From the NCBI RefSeq assembly GCF_022952855.1, contig NZ_JALJDX010000222.1, positions 124,001 through 188,000 of the forward strand: a stretch of DNA of 64,000 bases, written 5' to 3'. This DNA comes from Pseudomonas sp. RGM2987 (GTDB taxonomy: Bacteria > Pseudomonadota > Gammaproteobacteria > Pseudomonadales > Pseudomonadaceae). The position numbers were made by a program, and so were the translations under genes. Below are positions 8,930 to 17,400 of the stretch, piece by piece; within the stretch, counting starts at the first letter, position 1; each line of letters starts with the position of its first letter. A model generated the notes under the pieces. It was given only the letters and a program-made list of their open reading frames with translations. It did no database searches and was not told the origin of the DNA.

Positions 8930-9454
8930 AACCTGGAGTATTGATTTCCGGCTGGAGGCCCGCGGGCCTGTATGAAAAGGGGCGACTGTTGGCTTGCAGC
9001 GCAGGGCCGAGATTAGCGGAAAACGTCCGGCTGGCTATAGCCCAAAATCGGGCGGCGTCCGGACGCCTGGGCCTGCATCAACGGGAAACGGGGCAGCTGG
9101 CTCCAGATCCTCTGCCGCGAAAGCGCATCGTTGCGGCGAGCAATGTAGGAATATTCCCCAAGCGTGCCCTCCGCTCATTATCCGCGGCATTACCTCGTTT
9201 AATAATGAGCAGTCCAAAAACGGCCTGTAAGACGCTGTATTTGCAACAGCACAGAACCAGGATAATCACAAAGAGAAGTCGATCCGTTTAATTGTCGCAA
9301 ACATACCAGTACGGACACGTTTAAATACACTCAAGATTACGCCCTAAAGGCTACGAAACCTTGCGCCGTTCCTTACGCGTGCGTCAGAATCCGCCGGCTT
9401 GTGCGCTTTGCCCCCGGGCTCTATCGTTTGCCTGCCACTGCCCATCAGTGGTCG
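8930..9454. other. Intergenic region with no recognised gene
   Basis: I see no protein with family resemblance or coding periodicity here. The short open frames are low-complexity or inconsistent. The segment directly upstream of the LysR start should carry its promoter. The segment just before 9455 leads into the structured leader of the DUF6124 gene and presumably contains that promoter, but no clear -35/-10 pair can be assigned by eye. Confidence 0.5.
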
Positions 9455-9652
9455 GGTTTAGTAGCCCCCAGGTTTGGTAAGGTGCACGAGCACCATAATA
9501 GTCAGGTCAGATCCTGCACTTTATGGTGGTTGTGCGCAGGGCGCCCTCGGGCGCGCCGGTTTTTGCCAATTCCTCCGGTCTACTAACCTGCGCACAGCCG
9601 CCACCCTTCTTTTAGTAGAGAACGGTTGCAGCTCCACTATAGGAATTGTCAT
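9455..9652 (+). ncRNA. Structured 5' leader RNA upstream of the DUF6124 gene
   Basis: The 200 bases before the DUF6124 start fold into several mutually exclusive stems. Stem A is GGTGC-ACGA-GCACC (9481-9494). Stem B pairs CACCATAA (9491-9498) with TTATGGTG (9521-9528) and reuses the 3' arm of A. Stem C pairs 9528-9540 with 9587-9599 (13 positions, one G-U) and encloses a GCGCC-CTCG-GGCGC hairpin (9541-9554). CTACTAACC at 9580-9588 can instead pair with GGTTTAGTAG at 9455-9464 or with TTTAGTAG at 9611-9618. Overlapping alternative pairings are what a riboregulator would show. The function is unknown. The ribosome-binding site AGGAA (9641-9645) lies outside the stems. Confidence 0.6.
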
Positions 9653-10015
9653 ATGTTCAAAGTAACGCCCAACCCCCCGGACATCGGTCCGGTACCCTTC
9701 GACGCCTCTCTCGATCCTCGGAAACTAAAAGAGGCGGCAGACCGTGCACTCAACTTCTACCTCAACCCCGGGGCGACGAAAACGCAGATACCGCCCCGCA
9801 AACCCAGCGCTATCTTCACCATCGACGCAGCGGTGGATGACGAAACGTTGCTCGTCGAGGCATGCGAATCCCTGGCATCCGCCAGTGTGTTGGTCAACGA
9901 TCTCGCCGAGTTGACCGACGGTCCACGACGACAAACGATGCTGGTGCTGCAACGGGTCATCATGTTGGGCGAGTTAGCGGTCAATCGCGTACTGGATAAC
10001 CACAAGCCTGGGTAG
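9653..10015 (+). CDS. DUF6124 (DUF3077-like) family protein
   Basis: A 120-residue acidic protein with no signal peptide or membrane segment. I chose the ATG at 9653 because AGGAA lies seven bases upstream and because the MFKVTPNPP opening followed by an LNFYLNP block is characteristic of this small Pseudomonas family. The C-terminal half is predicted helical (CESLASASVLVNDLAEL, then RRQTMLVLQRVIMLGELAV). The molecular function of the family is unknown, and it often occurs in several copies in fluorescent pseudomonads. The gene is monocistronic, with a long structured leader and a strong hairpin after the stop. Confidence 0.85.
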   Translation: MFKVTPNPPDIGPVPFDASLDPRKLKEAADRALNFYLNPGATKTQIPPRKPSAIFTIDAAVDDETLLVEACESLASASVLVNDLAELTDGPRRQTMLVLQRVIMLGELAVNRVLDNHKPG

Positions 10016-10029
10016 TTGTCAGGCGGGTA

Positions 10030-10056
10030 GCGAGGGCGCTTGCGCCCTCGCTGTTT
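10030..10056 (+). terminator. Hairpin terminator of the DUF6124 gene
   Basis: A perfect 10-base-pair inverted repeat, GCGAGGGCGC-TT-GCGCCCTCGC (10030-10051), is followed by TGTTT. It starts 15 bases after the stop codon. The T tract is short, so termination may be partial. Confidence 0.75.
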
Positions 10057-10159
10057 AGAAGCACCCAAGGACTGCTGTTATTTCTTTGCGGTAATGCTAC
10101 CAACGTAAGATCGCAGATGCTGGCGCGCGGCGCGCTCCGGGCTCAGGCCACACAGGCCG

Positions 10160-11487
10160 CTAGCTCGCCCGAACGCTCATCCCTACACCCTTCAACCGGA
10201 TGAACTCGTCCAGGCCAGCCTTGCCGCCTTCTCGCCCGAAGCCGGACAAGCCCACGCCGCCGAAAGGGGACGCTGCCAGGGAAGCGGGCGTTGCCTGGTT
10301 GACGAATACCGTGCCTGCGTTCAACTGGCGCACCATCCGCTGGGCAATGTTCAAATCATTCGTCTGCACGTAGGCCGCGAGCCCATATTCGGTGGCATTG
10401 GCAAGCGCCACCGCCTCGGCCTCGTCGCGGAATTTGAAGGCGCACAGGACCGGGCCGAAGACTTCCTTCTGGGCGATGGTGCTGTACGGATCGGCCTCGG
10501 AAATCAGCGTTGGCGTGACGAAATTGCCTCGGCCATCGCCGGCCGCTTCACCGCCCGTGAGAAAGTGCCCGATCTGCTGCTCGCGTGCTTCGCCGATCAT
10601 GCCCTGTACCCGCTCGCATGCGACAGCGTTGACCATGGGCCCCACAATCACGTTCTCGTTGAGCGGATCGCCATAGGGCAACTGCTCCATCGTCGCCTGA
10701 ACCGCCTGAACGAACGGCTCGTATATCGATTCATGGATCATCATCCGAGTGGGCAAGGCACAACCCTGGCCACTGTTGGAGAGGCCGAACGCAGCGCAAT
10801 ACGCGGCCGTGCCGGGGATGTCGATGTCTGGGAACACCAGGTTCGCCGACTTGCCGCCCAGCTCGAATACGCAAGGCTTCAGCGTTTCGGCAGCGGAGCG
10901 CATGATCGAGCGCGCCCCGACCGGGCCACCGGTAAAGGAAATCTTGTCGACACCGCGGTGGCGAACCAACGCCTCCCCGGCGGCTATGCCACCTGGAACC
11001 ACATTGATCACCCCCGGTGGGACGCCCGCTTCCAACCCTAGTTCGACGAAGAGTTGCGAGCTGAACGGCGTGAACTCGGCCGTGATGACCACCGTATTGC
11101 CGGCGGCGAGCGATGGCGGAATCTTCATGGCAAGCGACAGCAACGGCGCGTTCCAGGTGATGATATGGCCGATCACACCGTACGGCTCCGGCACAGTGTA
11201 TTCGAAGTTGTCGCCGGGATTGATGCCGGTGACGACTCCCTCGATTTTGTCTGCCCATCCCGCGTAGTAGCGCGTCCAGCCGAGGATGCGCGGCGCCATG
11301 CCGTGCACCATGGTACTCATTGGAATACCGTTCTCGACCACCGCCATGTTCATGAACCGCTGCATGTTCTGTTCGATCAGGTCGGCGAAGCGATCGAGGA
11401 TCTGCCGACGGCGAAACGGCTGCATGTCCCGCCACGCTGGAAAGGCCGCGCGTGCGGCGAGTACAGCTGCGTCGACCTCTAGCTGAA
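10160..11487 (-). pseudogene. Aldehyde dehydrogenase lacking its N terminus
   Basis: The minus strand encodes 421 residues of a good aldehyde dehydrogenase from an ATG at 11425. The homologous frame continues back to about 11487 (LQLEVDAAVLAARAAFPAWRD) before an in-frame stop near 11497. Catalytic parts are intact: WNAPLLSLAMKIPPSLAAG, the base Glu in FELGGKSANLV and the nucleophile in GQGCALPTR. Family members usually carry about 50-60 more residues at the N terminus (the start of the NAD-binding fold), absent here. The break coincides with the end of a GMC-oxidoreductase fragment in another frame, so this looks like one side of a deletion. A shortened product could still be made from 11425, but I expect it to be non-functional. 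Confidence 0.8.
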
Positions 11488-11790
11488 GGGCGACATGAGG
11501 AACTCAGCGTCCGGCCGCGTCGCTTGTTCGGTAGCCCGAAAAAACGCGCCCACCTCATGCGAACCCCAGCTCAATACCCCGCTGCGCGTCAGCAGATACC
11601 GAAGCGACGTGGCAGCCAGCCGCATGCCGTGAAATTGACAATTCTGCGAAGCCGACTGTGGCAACGACAAGCGTTGCCTGAACATGATGCCGCGGTGCTC
11701 GCGCTTCTCGAGGCCGGAGCATTGGCGGAAGTCGACCTGACGATCCCCGGCCTGCGAACCGCGCACGGTGCTGGGAGCTGGCGCCAACGG
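11479..11790 (-). pseudogene. Internal fragment of a GMC oxidoreductase
   Basis: About 100 minus-strand codons match the middle of a choline dehydrogenase-like GMC flavoenzyme. REHRGIMFRQRLS corresponds to the NLxEH segment. SLRYLLTRSGVLSWGSHEVG then corresponds to the Y-L-x-x-G-P-L...E-x-G-A-F block, followed by AFFRATEQATRPDAEFLMSP. The FAD-binding N terminus and catalytic His C terminus are absent. The frame ends in a TAG at 11479-11481, exactly where the truncated aldehyde dehydrogenase frame begins. Alcohol-oxidising GMC enzymes and aldehyde dehydrogenases commonly sit in one operon, so a deletion between two neighbouring genes is the simplest explanation. Confidence 0.7.
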
Positions 11791-11874
11791 CTACTGGGGG
11801 GAACTGCTCTGCATGAAAGGATTGGAGCGTAAGGAGGGCTAAAGCGTAATACCAGTCTGTCAAGCCATAACCCC

Positions 11875-11964
11875 GTGGGAGCAAAGCTTGCTCGCGATTG
11901 GGGTAAGTCAGTCGACACCTGAATAGGCGGGTCCACTGCTATCGCGAGCAAACTTTGCTCCCAC
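11875..11964. repeat. Inverted REP pair (REPIN-like)
   Basis: Two inverted copies of a Pseudomonas REP sequence, GTGGGAGCAAAGCTTGCTCG (from 11875) and CGAGCAAACTTTGCTCCCAC (ending 11964), separated by about 42 bases. Each copy can form its own hairpin, and the pair can form a large cruciform. Such doublets are spread by REP-associated tyrosine transposases (RAYTs) acting in trans. They sit in intergenic DNA, here between the degenerate GMC/aldehyde dehydrogenase locus and the chemoreceptor gene. Confidence 0.85.
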
Positions 11965-12003
11965 CGTTGGGCGGTGTTTGCGACATCTCTTTTCGTATAG
12001 AGG

Positions 12004-13638
12004 CTAGAGCACGAAGCCCCTCATCATTTCACGCAGGTTATGCACCACCTGGTTGAGTTCCTTGGTCGTCGTGAAAGTCTTGCCTGCCACTTCCTGCGAC
12101 TCGACAGAAAAATCCCTGATGTTCAGCAGGTTGTGATCCACCTCACGCGCGACCACCGCTTGCTGCTGCATCGCACTGGCGATGGTCTGGTTGCGTTCGG
12201 AGATCAACTCTACCGCCTGGGCAATCTCATCCAGCGCCCCACCCGCTGAGCGGGCAACGTCCAGCGTGCCGTCGGCTTTCTGGGTGCAACCTTTCATCAG
12301 CAGCACCGAATCTTCAATGTCGCCCCGGATGCCGGCGACCATCTCCTCGATTTCGACAGTCGATTGCTGGGTGCGATGCGCCAGTCCCCGCACCTCGTCG
12401 GCCACCACCGCGAAACCGCGACCGGCATCGCCTGCGCGAGCGGCTTCAATCGCGGCGTTCAAAGCCAGCAGGTTGGTTTGTTCGGCAATCGAGCGGATCA
12501 CTTCCAGGACCCGGCCGATGTCCTGGCTTTTGCGGGCGAGCTCGCCGACCTGCGTGGAGGTCTTCTGCACCTCTTCGATCATCTGCTGGATCGCGCTGAC
12601 AGTCGCGACCACCATCTCCCGTCCTTGCCTGGAAGAACTGCTGGCGGTTCCGGAGGCCTCGGAGGCCAGGAACGCGTTACGCGCCACTTCCTCCACCGCG
12701 GCGGTCATTTGCGTCACGGCGCTCGCCGCCTGCTCGATTTCCTGGGTCTGGCGCTGCAACCCCGTCGAGCTCTGCTCGGACAGGTTCTTCATGTCTTCGG
12801 AGGTATGGGACAGATGATCGGCGGACACGTAGATACTGTTGATCGTATTGCGCAGGCTGTGTTGCATACGCTCCAACGCCTTGAGCAAACGGGCAGGCTC
12901 ATCGGTACCATCGGTGTCCTGGCTCGAGGTGAGATTGCCCACCGCGACCGCCTCGGCAACCGCCAGCGCCCGGGTCAGCGGACGCAGGAAGCTGCGAGCC
13001 AACAGCCAGGCGACAATGCCGCCCAACAGGATGAGCGCGGCCGTCGAGCCCCACATCAGGCGGCTGAACTCACTGGCCACCGCATACGCTGGGCTGGCGG
13101 CCTGTTTGCTCATGCCCTCCTCCAGGTCGATCATCTGGTTGATCGAACGCAGCCATTCCACGAACGCCGGGCGGGCTTGAGACAAGAGCAGGTCGAGGGC
13201 TTCGGCATTACGACCCGCCAACCGCAGCTCTGTTACCTTCGCGATCAGCGGCAGGGTCTTGGCCTCGATCTGCTTGATGGTGGCGAGTGCGCTGCGTTCC
13301 TCAGCGGTGATGTCATTACGCGTCGCGAACATCTGGTCGAGCTTTTCGGCCGACGCCGCATAGTCCGCAGCGAGTTTCTTGATTTTCTCGAGCTCGGGAG
13401 GCAGTTCGGCGTCGTTGGCGATCAGCAACGTGTCGCGCAAGACAATCGCCCGGTCATGCACGCTGCCGCGAAAGTTGATCGCGTAGCGGGACTTGACGTT
13501 GTTCACGTCGTTGATGCTGGCCAGGGTGTCCTTGATATAGGTGACCTGGGAGGTCGCCAGCCACGTCAGGACCGTCGACATGACCAGGATAAATGCAAAG
13601 CCAAAACCCAACCTTGTACTGACATTCAATTTCATCAT
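12004..13638 (-). CDS. Methyl-accepting chemotaxis protein (4HB-type)
   Basis: A 544-residue chemoreceptor. An N-terminal transmembrane helix (LGFGFAFILVMSTVLTWLA) is followed by a periplasmic four-helix-bundle domain of about 150 residues. A second membrane helix (ALILLGGIVAWLLA) leads into a HAMP domain and the signalling hairpin with the conserved tip (AEQTNLLALNAAIEAARAG). The ATG at 13638 has AGGAA five bases upstream. A second ATG follows immediately. A frame opening upstream to 13707 would place the first helix too far inside. Its ligand is unknown. It lies about 200 bases downstream of the response-regulator gene on the same strand. Confidence 0.92.
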   Translation of the reverse strand: MMKLNVSTRLGFGFAFILVMSTVLTWLATSQVTYIKDTLASINDVNNVKSRYAINFRGSVHDRAIVLRDTLLIANDAELPPELEKIKKLAADYAASAEKLDQMFATRNDITAEERSALATIKQIEAKTLPLIAKVTELRLAGRNAEALDLLLSQARPAFVEWLRSINQMIDLEEGMSKQAASPAYAVASEFSRLMWGSTAALILLGGIVAWLLARSFLRPLTRALAVAEAVAVGNLTSSQDTDGTDEPARLLKALERMQHSLRNTINSIYVSADHLSHTSEDMKNLSEQSSTGLQRQTQEIEQAASAVTQMTAAVEEVARNAFLASEASGTASSSSRQGREMVVATVSAIQQMIEEVQKTSTQVGELARKSQDIGRVLEVIRSIAEQTNLLALNAAIEAARAGDAGRGFAVVADEVRGLAHRTQQSTVEIEEMVAGIRGDIEDSVLLMKGCTQKADGTLDVARSAGGALDEIAQAVELISERNQTIASAMQQQAVVAREVDHNLLNIRDFSVESQEVAGKTFTTTKELNQVVHNLREMMRGFVL

Positions 13639-13843
13639 AACGATTCCTGAGGCGTGCTCGCGAATAGCTGAACGGGAAGATGCACTGGTAAACCGTCGAA
13701 AGTTCACCTGTCCGTGAGGCCTGCTTTCGTTTGATCCAGAATCGCACGCGCATGCAGCCTGACAACATCAGGCTGCCCTGCTTTTCAGGTAGGTTTTCAG
13801 GCTGGCCTGGTAGGGGCTTGCTTACCCCGCCAATAGAGCCGGG

Positions 13844-14473
13844 TCAGAGCAGTTTTTGCGTCATGGCATAGCGCACGATATCGGCCGTGCTGATGAAGCC
13901 CATCTTCTCCATCAAGCGCGCCTTGTGGGTGCTGACCGTCTTGTGGCTGATGACCAGCTCGGTCGCGATCCGCGAGACGTTCATGCCGCGGGCCAGCAGG
14001 CGCATGACCTGCAGCTCCCGGTCGGTGAGCACATCGTGCTGGCTGCCAGGCCCCAGGCCCGAGGCGGCGAAGGCCATTTGCTCGGCCAATGCTGCGTCAA
14101 TGTAGCGACCCCCGGCCGCCACCCGGCGGATCGCCGCCAGCAAGGTCTCGGGGTCGCGGTCCTTGGTGAGGTAACCGGACGCCCCGGACTTGAGCGCACG
14201 CTGGGCGATCTGCACTTCGTTGTGCATGCTCAGCACCAGGATCGGCAGCTGTGGGTAGTGAGCGCGGATGCGCGCCACCAGGTCGTCGCCACTGATGCCC
14301 GGCATGCTCATGTCCAGCAGCAACAGATCAATGCCTCCCCCGCGCAACTGTTCAAGCAGCAGGACCCCGTTTTCCGCTTCAGCCACGACTTGCAAGTCCC
14401 CGGCGAGTGCGAACAGTTGCTTGAGACCTTCGCGCATGATGGCGTGGTCGTCAGCGATCATCAATTGGATCAT
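13844..14473 (-). CDS. NarL/FixJ-type response regulator
   Basis: A 209-residue two-component regulator with an N-terminal receiver (phospho-acceptor Asp in LLLLDMSMPG, acidic pair in IADDHA, Lys in SGYLTKDRDP). The C-terminal LuxR/GerE helix-turn-helix is LTDRELQVMRLLARGM followed by HKTVSTHKARLMEKM. The gene overlaps the upstream histidine kinase gene by four bases (ATGA at 14470-14473), so the two form a cognate pair. The target genes are not visible. The position directly downstream of the bcs-cyclase block makes biofilm or motility genes plausible, but that is inference only. Confidence 0.93.
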   Translation of the reverse strand: MIQLMIADDHAIMREGLKQLFALAGDLQVVAEAENGVLLLEQLRGGGIDLLLLDMSMPGISGDDLVARIRAHYPQLPILVLSMHNEVQIAQRALKSGASGYLTKDRDPETLLAAIRRVAAGGRYIDAALAEQMAFAASGLGPGSQHDVLTDRELQVMRLLARGMNVSRIATELVISHKTVSTHKARLMEKMGFISTADIVRYAMTQKLL

Positions 14474-17400
14474 GGCGCCTCTGGATTAATGTGAAAAGGA
14501 ATGTTTACCCGCACACGTGCCCCTTGCCCCGGGGCGCTGTCCACGGTCACCGTACCGCCGAGCATATGCCCGCGTTCGCGCATGCCGAGCATACCCAGCG
14601 TGGCCTTGGACAGACGTTTGGGGTCGAAGCCCTTGCCGTTGTCCCGCACCTCGATCAGCACGTTTTCATCGCCGCATTCCAGGTCGATCTCCACCCTGCT
14701 GGCCTGGGCATGCCGGGCGACATTGGTCAGCGATTCCTGGATAACCCGGAAGATCGCCGTGGCCCGTTCGTCGTCGAGCTCCAATCGGTCCGAAGGCGCT
14801 CGCAAGCCACAGGGGATACCGGTGTTGTGGGAGAACTCGGAAACCAGCCATTCAAGCGCTGAGGTCAGCCCCATATCCAGCGCCGACGGACGCAGGCTGG
14901 TCGCCACGTTGCGAACCACCTGGATGGTTTCGTCGATCCGTCCCATCAGTAGCTGGATGCGTTCCACCAACAACGGCTGACCGTTGCCAAACTGCAGCCG
15001 CAGCATCGAAATCCCCATGCGCAGCGCGGTCAGCTGCTGCCCAAGTTCGTCGTGGATCTCCCGGGCGATGCGCTTGCGTTCCTCTTCACGCGCACTTTCG
15101 CGATAGCTGGACAACTGGCGCAGTTGCTCATGGGACTCCTTCAGGCGCAGCTCCGCTGCACGCATGGCGCTGACATTACGCCCTACCGCCAGGACGCTGA
15201 CCAATATGCCGTGCTGGTCACGCTCCGGTACCAGGCGAATCTGGAAGCTGGCAATCCTCCCGCCTTGCGCGGTCGGGATGTCCAGCGACAGTTCCGCCTC
15301 GGAGGCGTTTCGAGTCTGGATGACATTTTCAAGCGCATGCTGAAAAAGTCGAGCGATGTTCATGTCCGAGGTCACGTCCCACGACCTTTTCCCCAACAGC
15401 GCCTCCAGCGAATAGCCTAACGCGCGTTGTGCCGCGGGATTGGCATACAGGAAGCAGCAATGCAGGTCGAAGCGGGTGATGATATCCGGGGAGTTTTCCA
15501 CCAGCGCGCGGAACTCCTGTTCGCGGGCATGCAGCACACGTTCGGCATATTTGCGCTGGGTAATGTCCCGGGCAATACCGACGATTCTGCGCACACTCCC
15601 ACAGGCATCGCGCACCGGGATCAGCGTGGTGTGAAAGGTCAGTCGCCCGCTGACCAGATCCAGTTCATCCTCTTCGTCGATCGGCATGCCGCTTTGTACG
15701 CAGCGCCGGAACTTGGCGTTCTCGACGGCGGCGACATAAGGCGGCAGCACTTGCTCGACCGTCTTGCCGATCAGCCTGGCACGGGGCATCCCTACACTGC
15801 GCTCGAAGGCCGGGTTGACCTCGATATAGCGCAGACATTCATCGCCTTTCATTTCCAGCAGGAACAACGGATCCAGGGAATTATCGAAGATGTCCCGGTA
15901 GCGTTGCTTACTGGCGACCAGCAGGGTCTCGGCGCGCTTGCGCTCGATGGCGATGGCCGCCAGATGGCTGGCCTGGCGCACCAGTTTGAGGTCTTCCTTG
16001 GTGGGCTTTGCCCGCTTGCGTAGAAAGATGCAAAAGGTGCCCAGGATCTTGCTGGCAGAGTCCTTGATCGGCTCGGACCAACAGGCGCACAAGCCGACTT
16101 TGGTGACCATTTCACGGTAGTGAGTGCAGTAGGGATGCGTCAACATATCTTCGGCAATGACCGTAGTACCGCGCCAGGCGGCGGTCCCGCAAATCCCCAT
16201 GCCCTCGCCGACCTCGACGCTTTCCAGCGCTTGAAGACATTCAGGCGGCAAGCTGGGTCCGGAGCCCAGGCGCAGGTAGCGACCGTCGTCGTCCGCCAGC
16301 ATGATACCGGCCAGGAAGTCAGGGTTATCCTGCTCGATATAGTTGATCACCAGCGACAACACGCCCACCAACGGAGCGCCCCGGGCAAGCTGCTCGAAAA
16401 TAGCCAGCCGGGACTCCTCCTGGCGCTCGTGGCGCTTCAAGGCGGTGATGTTGTGCCCCTTGGCCAGGACGCTGACCACCGAGCCATCCAAGCCTCGCTC
16501 GGCAATGAACTGCATGGCGTGGGAACCGGTTTTCCCGGTGACAGGGCATGCCCACTCCAGGAGGGTGTCCAGCGGCTCCCCGGTCTCCATCACCTGCTGC
16601 AGCAGCTCCCGGTATCGGCTGACCGGGTTATCGGCGCTCCAACTCTCTTCGAGTGGCAGTTGCAGCGCCTGGGCAGCCGCGATTCCGGTTTCCCGCTCGA
16701 ACGCCGGGTTGACATAGGTTCGCCGAAAGTTCAGGTCGTAGCGGATGATCATATTCAGCGAGTTTTCCGCCAGGGCCCGGAATTGCTGCTCGCTGGCCAG
16801 CAGCCGGGCTTCCATCCGCTTGCGTTCGCTGATGTCGCGGCTGATTCCGACGATGCGGTAGATGTTGCCCTGTTCATCGCGCACAGGGATGAACGTCGAC
16901 AAGGTGGAGATATTGCCCGCCGGCAGTTCGAGTTCATCTTCACACTCGACCATTTCACCGCTGGCGAGGCACTGTTCGAGCGGGGCGAGGATTTTACGTG
17001 CTGTCTCTGGTACGCCGGTCTCACCGACATATTTTCCGATCAGCTTCTGACGCTGGTACCCGGACGAGTGCTCAAACGCGCTATTGATCTCGAGGTAGCG
17101 CAAGCGTTTGTCTTCGGTCACTTCCATCAGGTACAGGCAGTCCGAGGAGTTATCGAACACCTCCTGGTAACGCCGCTCGGTGTACCACTGCTGCGCCTGC
17201 TGGAGCTTGCGCTCGGTGATGTCCCGTGCCAGCGCCAGGTTGTAGTTCTGCCCATCGAGCCCGATGAAAGAGACGCTGATTTCGACCGCAAACGTGTTGC
17301 CGGCCTTGGTTCGGTGACGGGTTTCGATGAGTTCGGATGGAAACGGCGGGGTGTTCAGCGGGTTAAACCAGAAGTCGATGACCCGTTCGTTGCTCCAATC

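Noticed and set aside
9653..9840. Overlapping plus- and minus-strand frames across the DUF6124 gene
   Set aside because: They are shadows of the 9653-10015 gene, with no ribosome-binding sites or recognisable family pattern.
12364..13650. Long (428-codon) plus-strand frame opposite the chemoreceptor
   Set aside because: The translation is rich in His, Gln and Arg, typical of antisense frames in GC-rich DNA. The minus strand has full chemoreceptor motifs.
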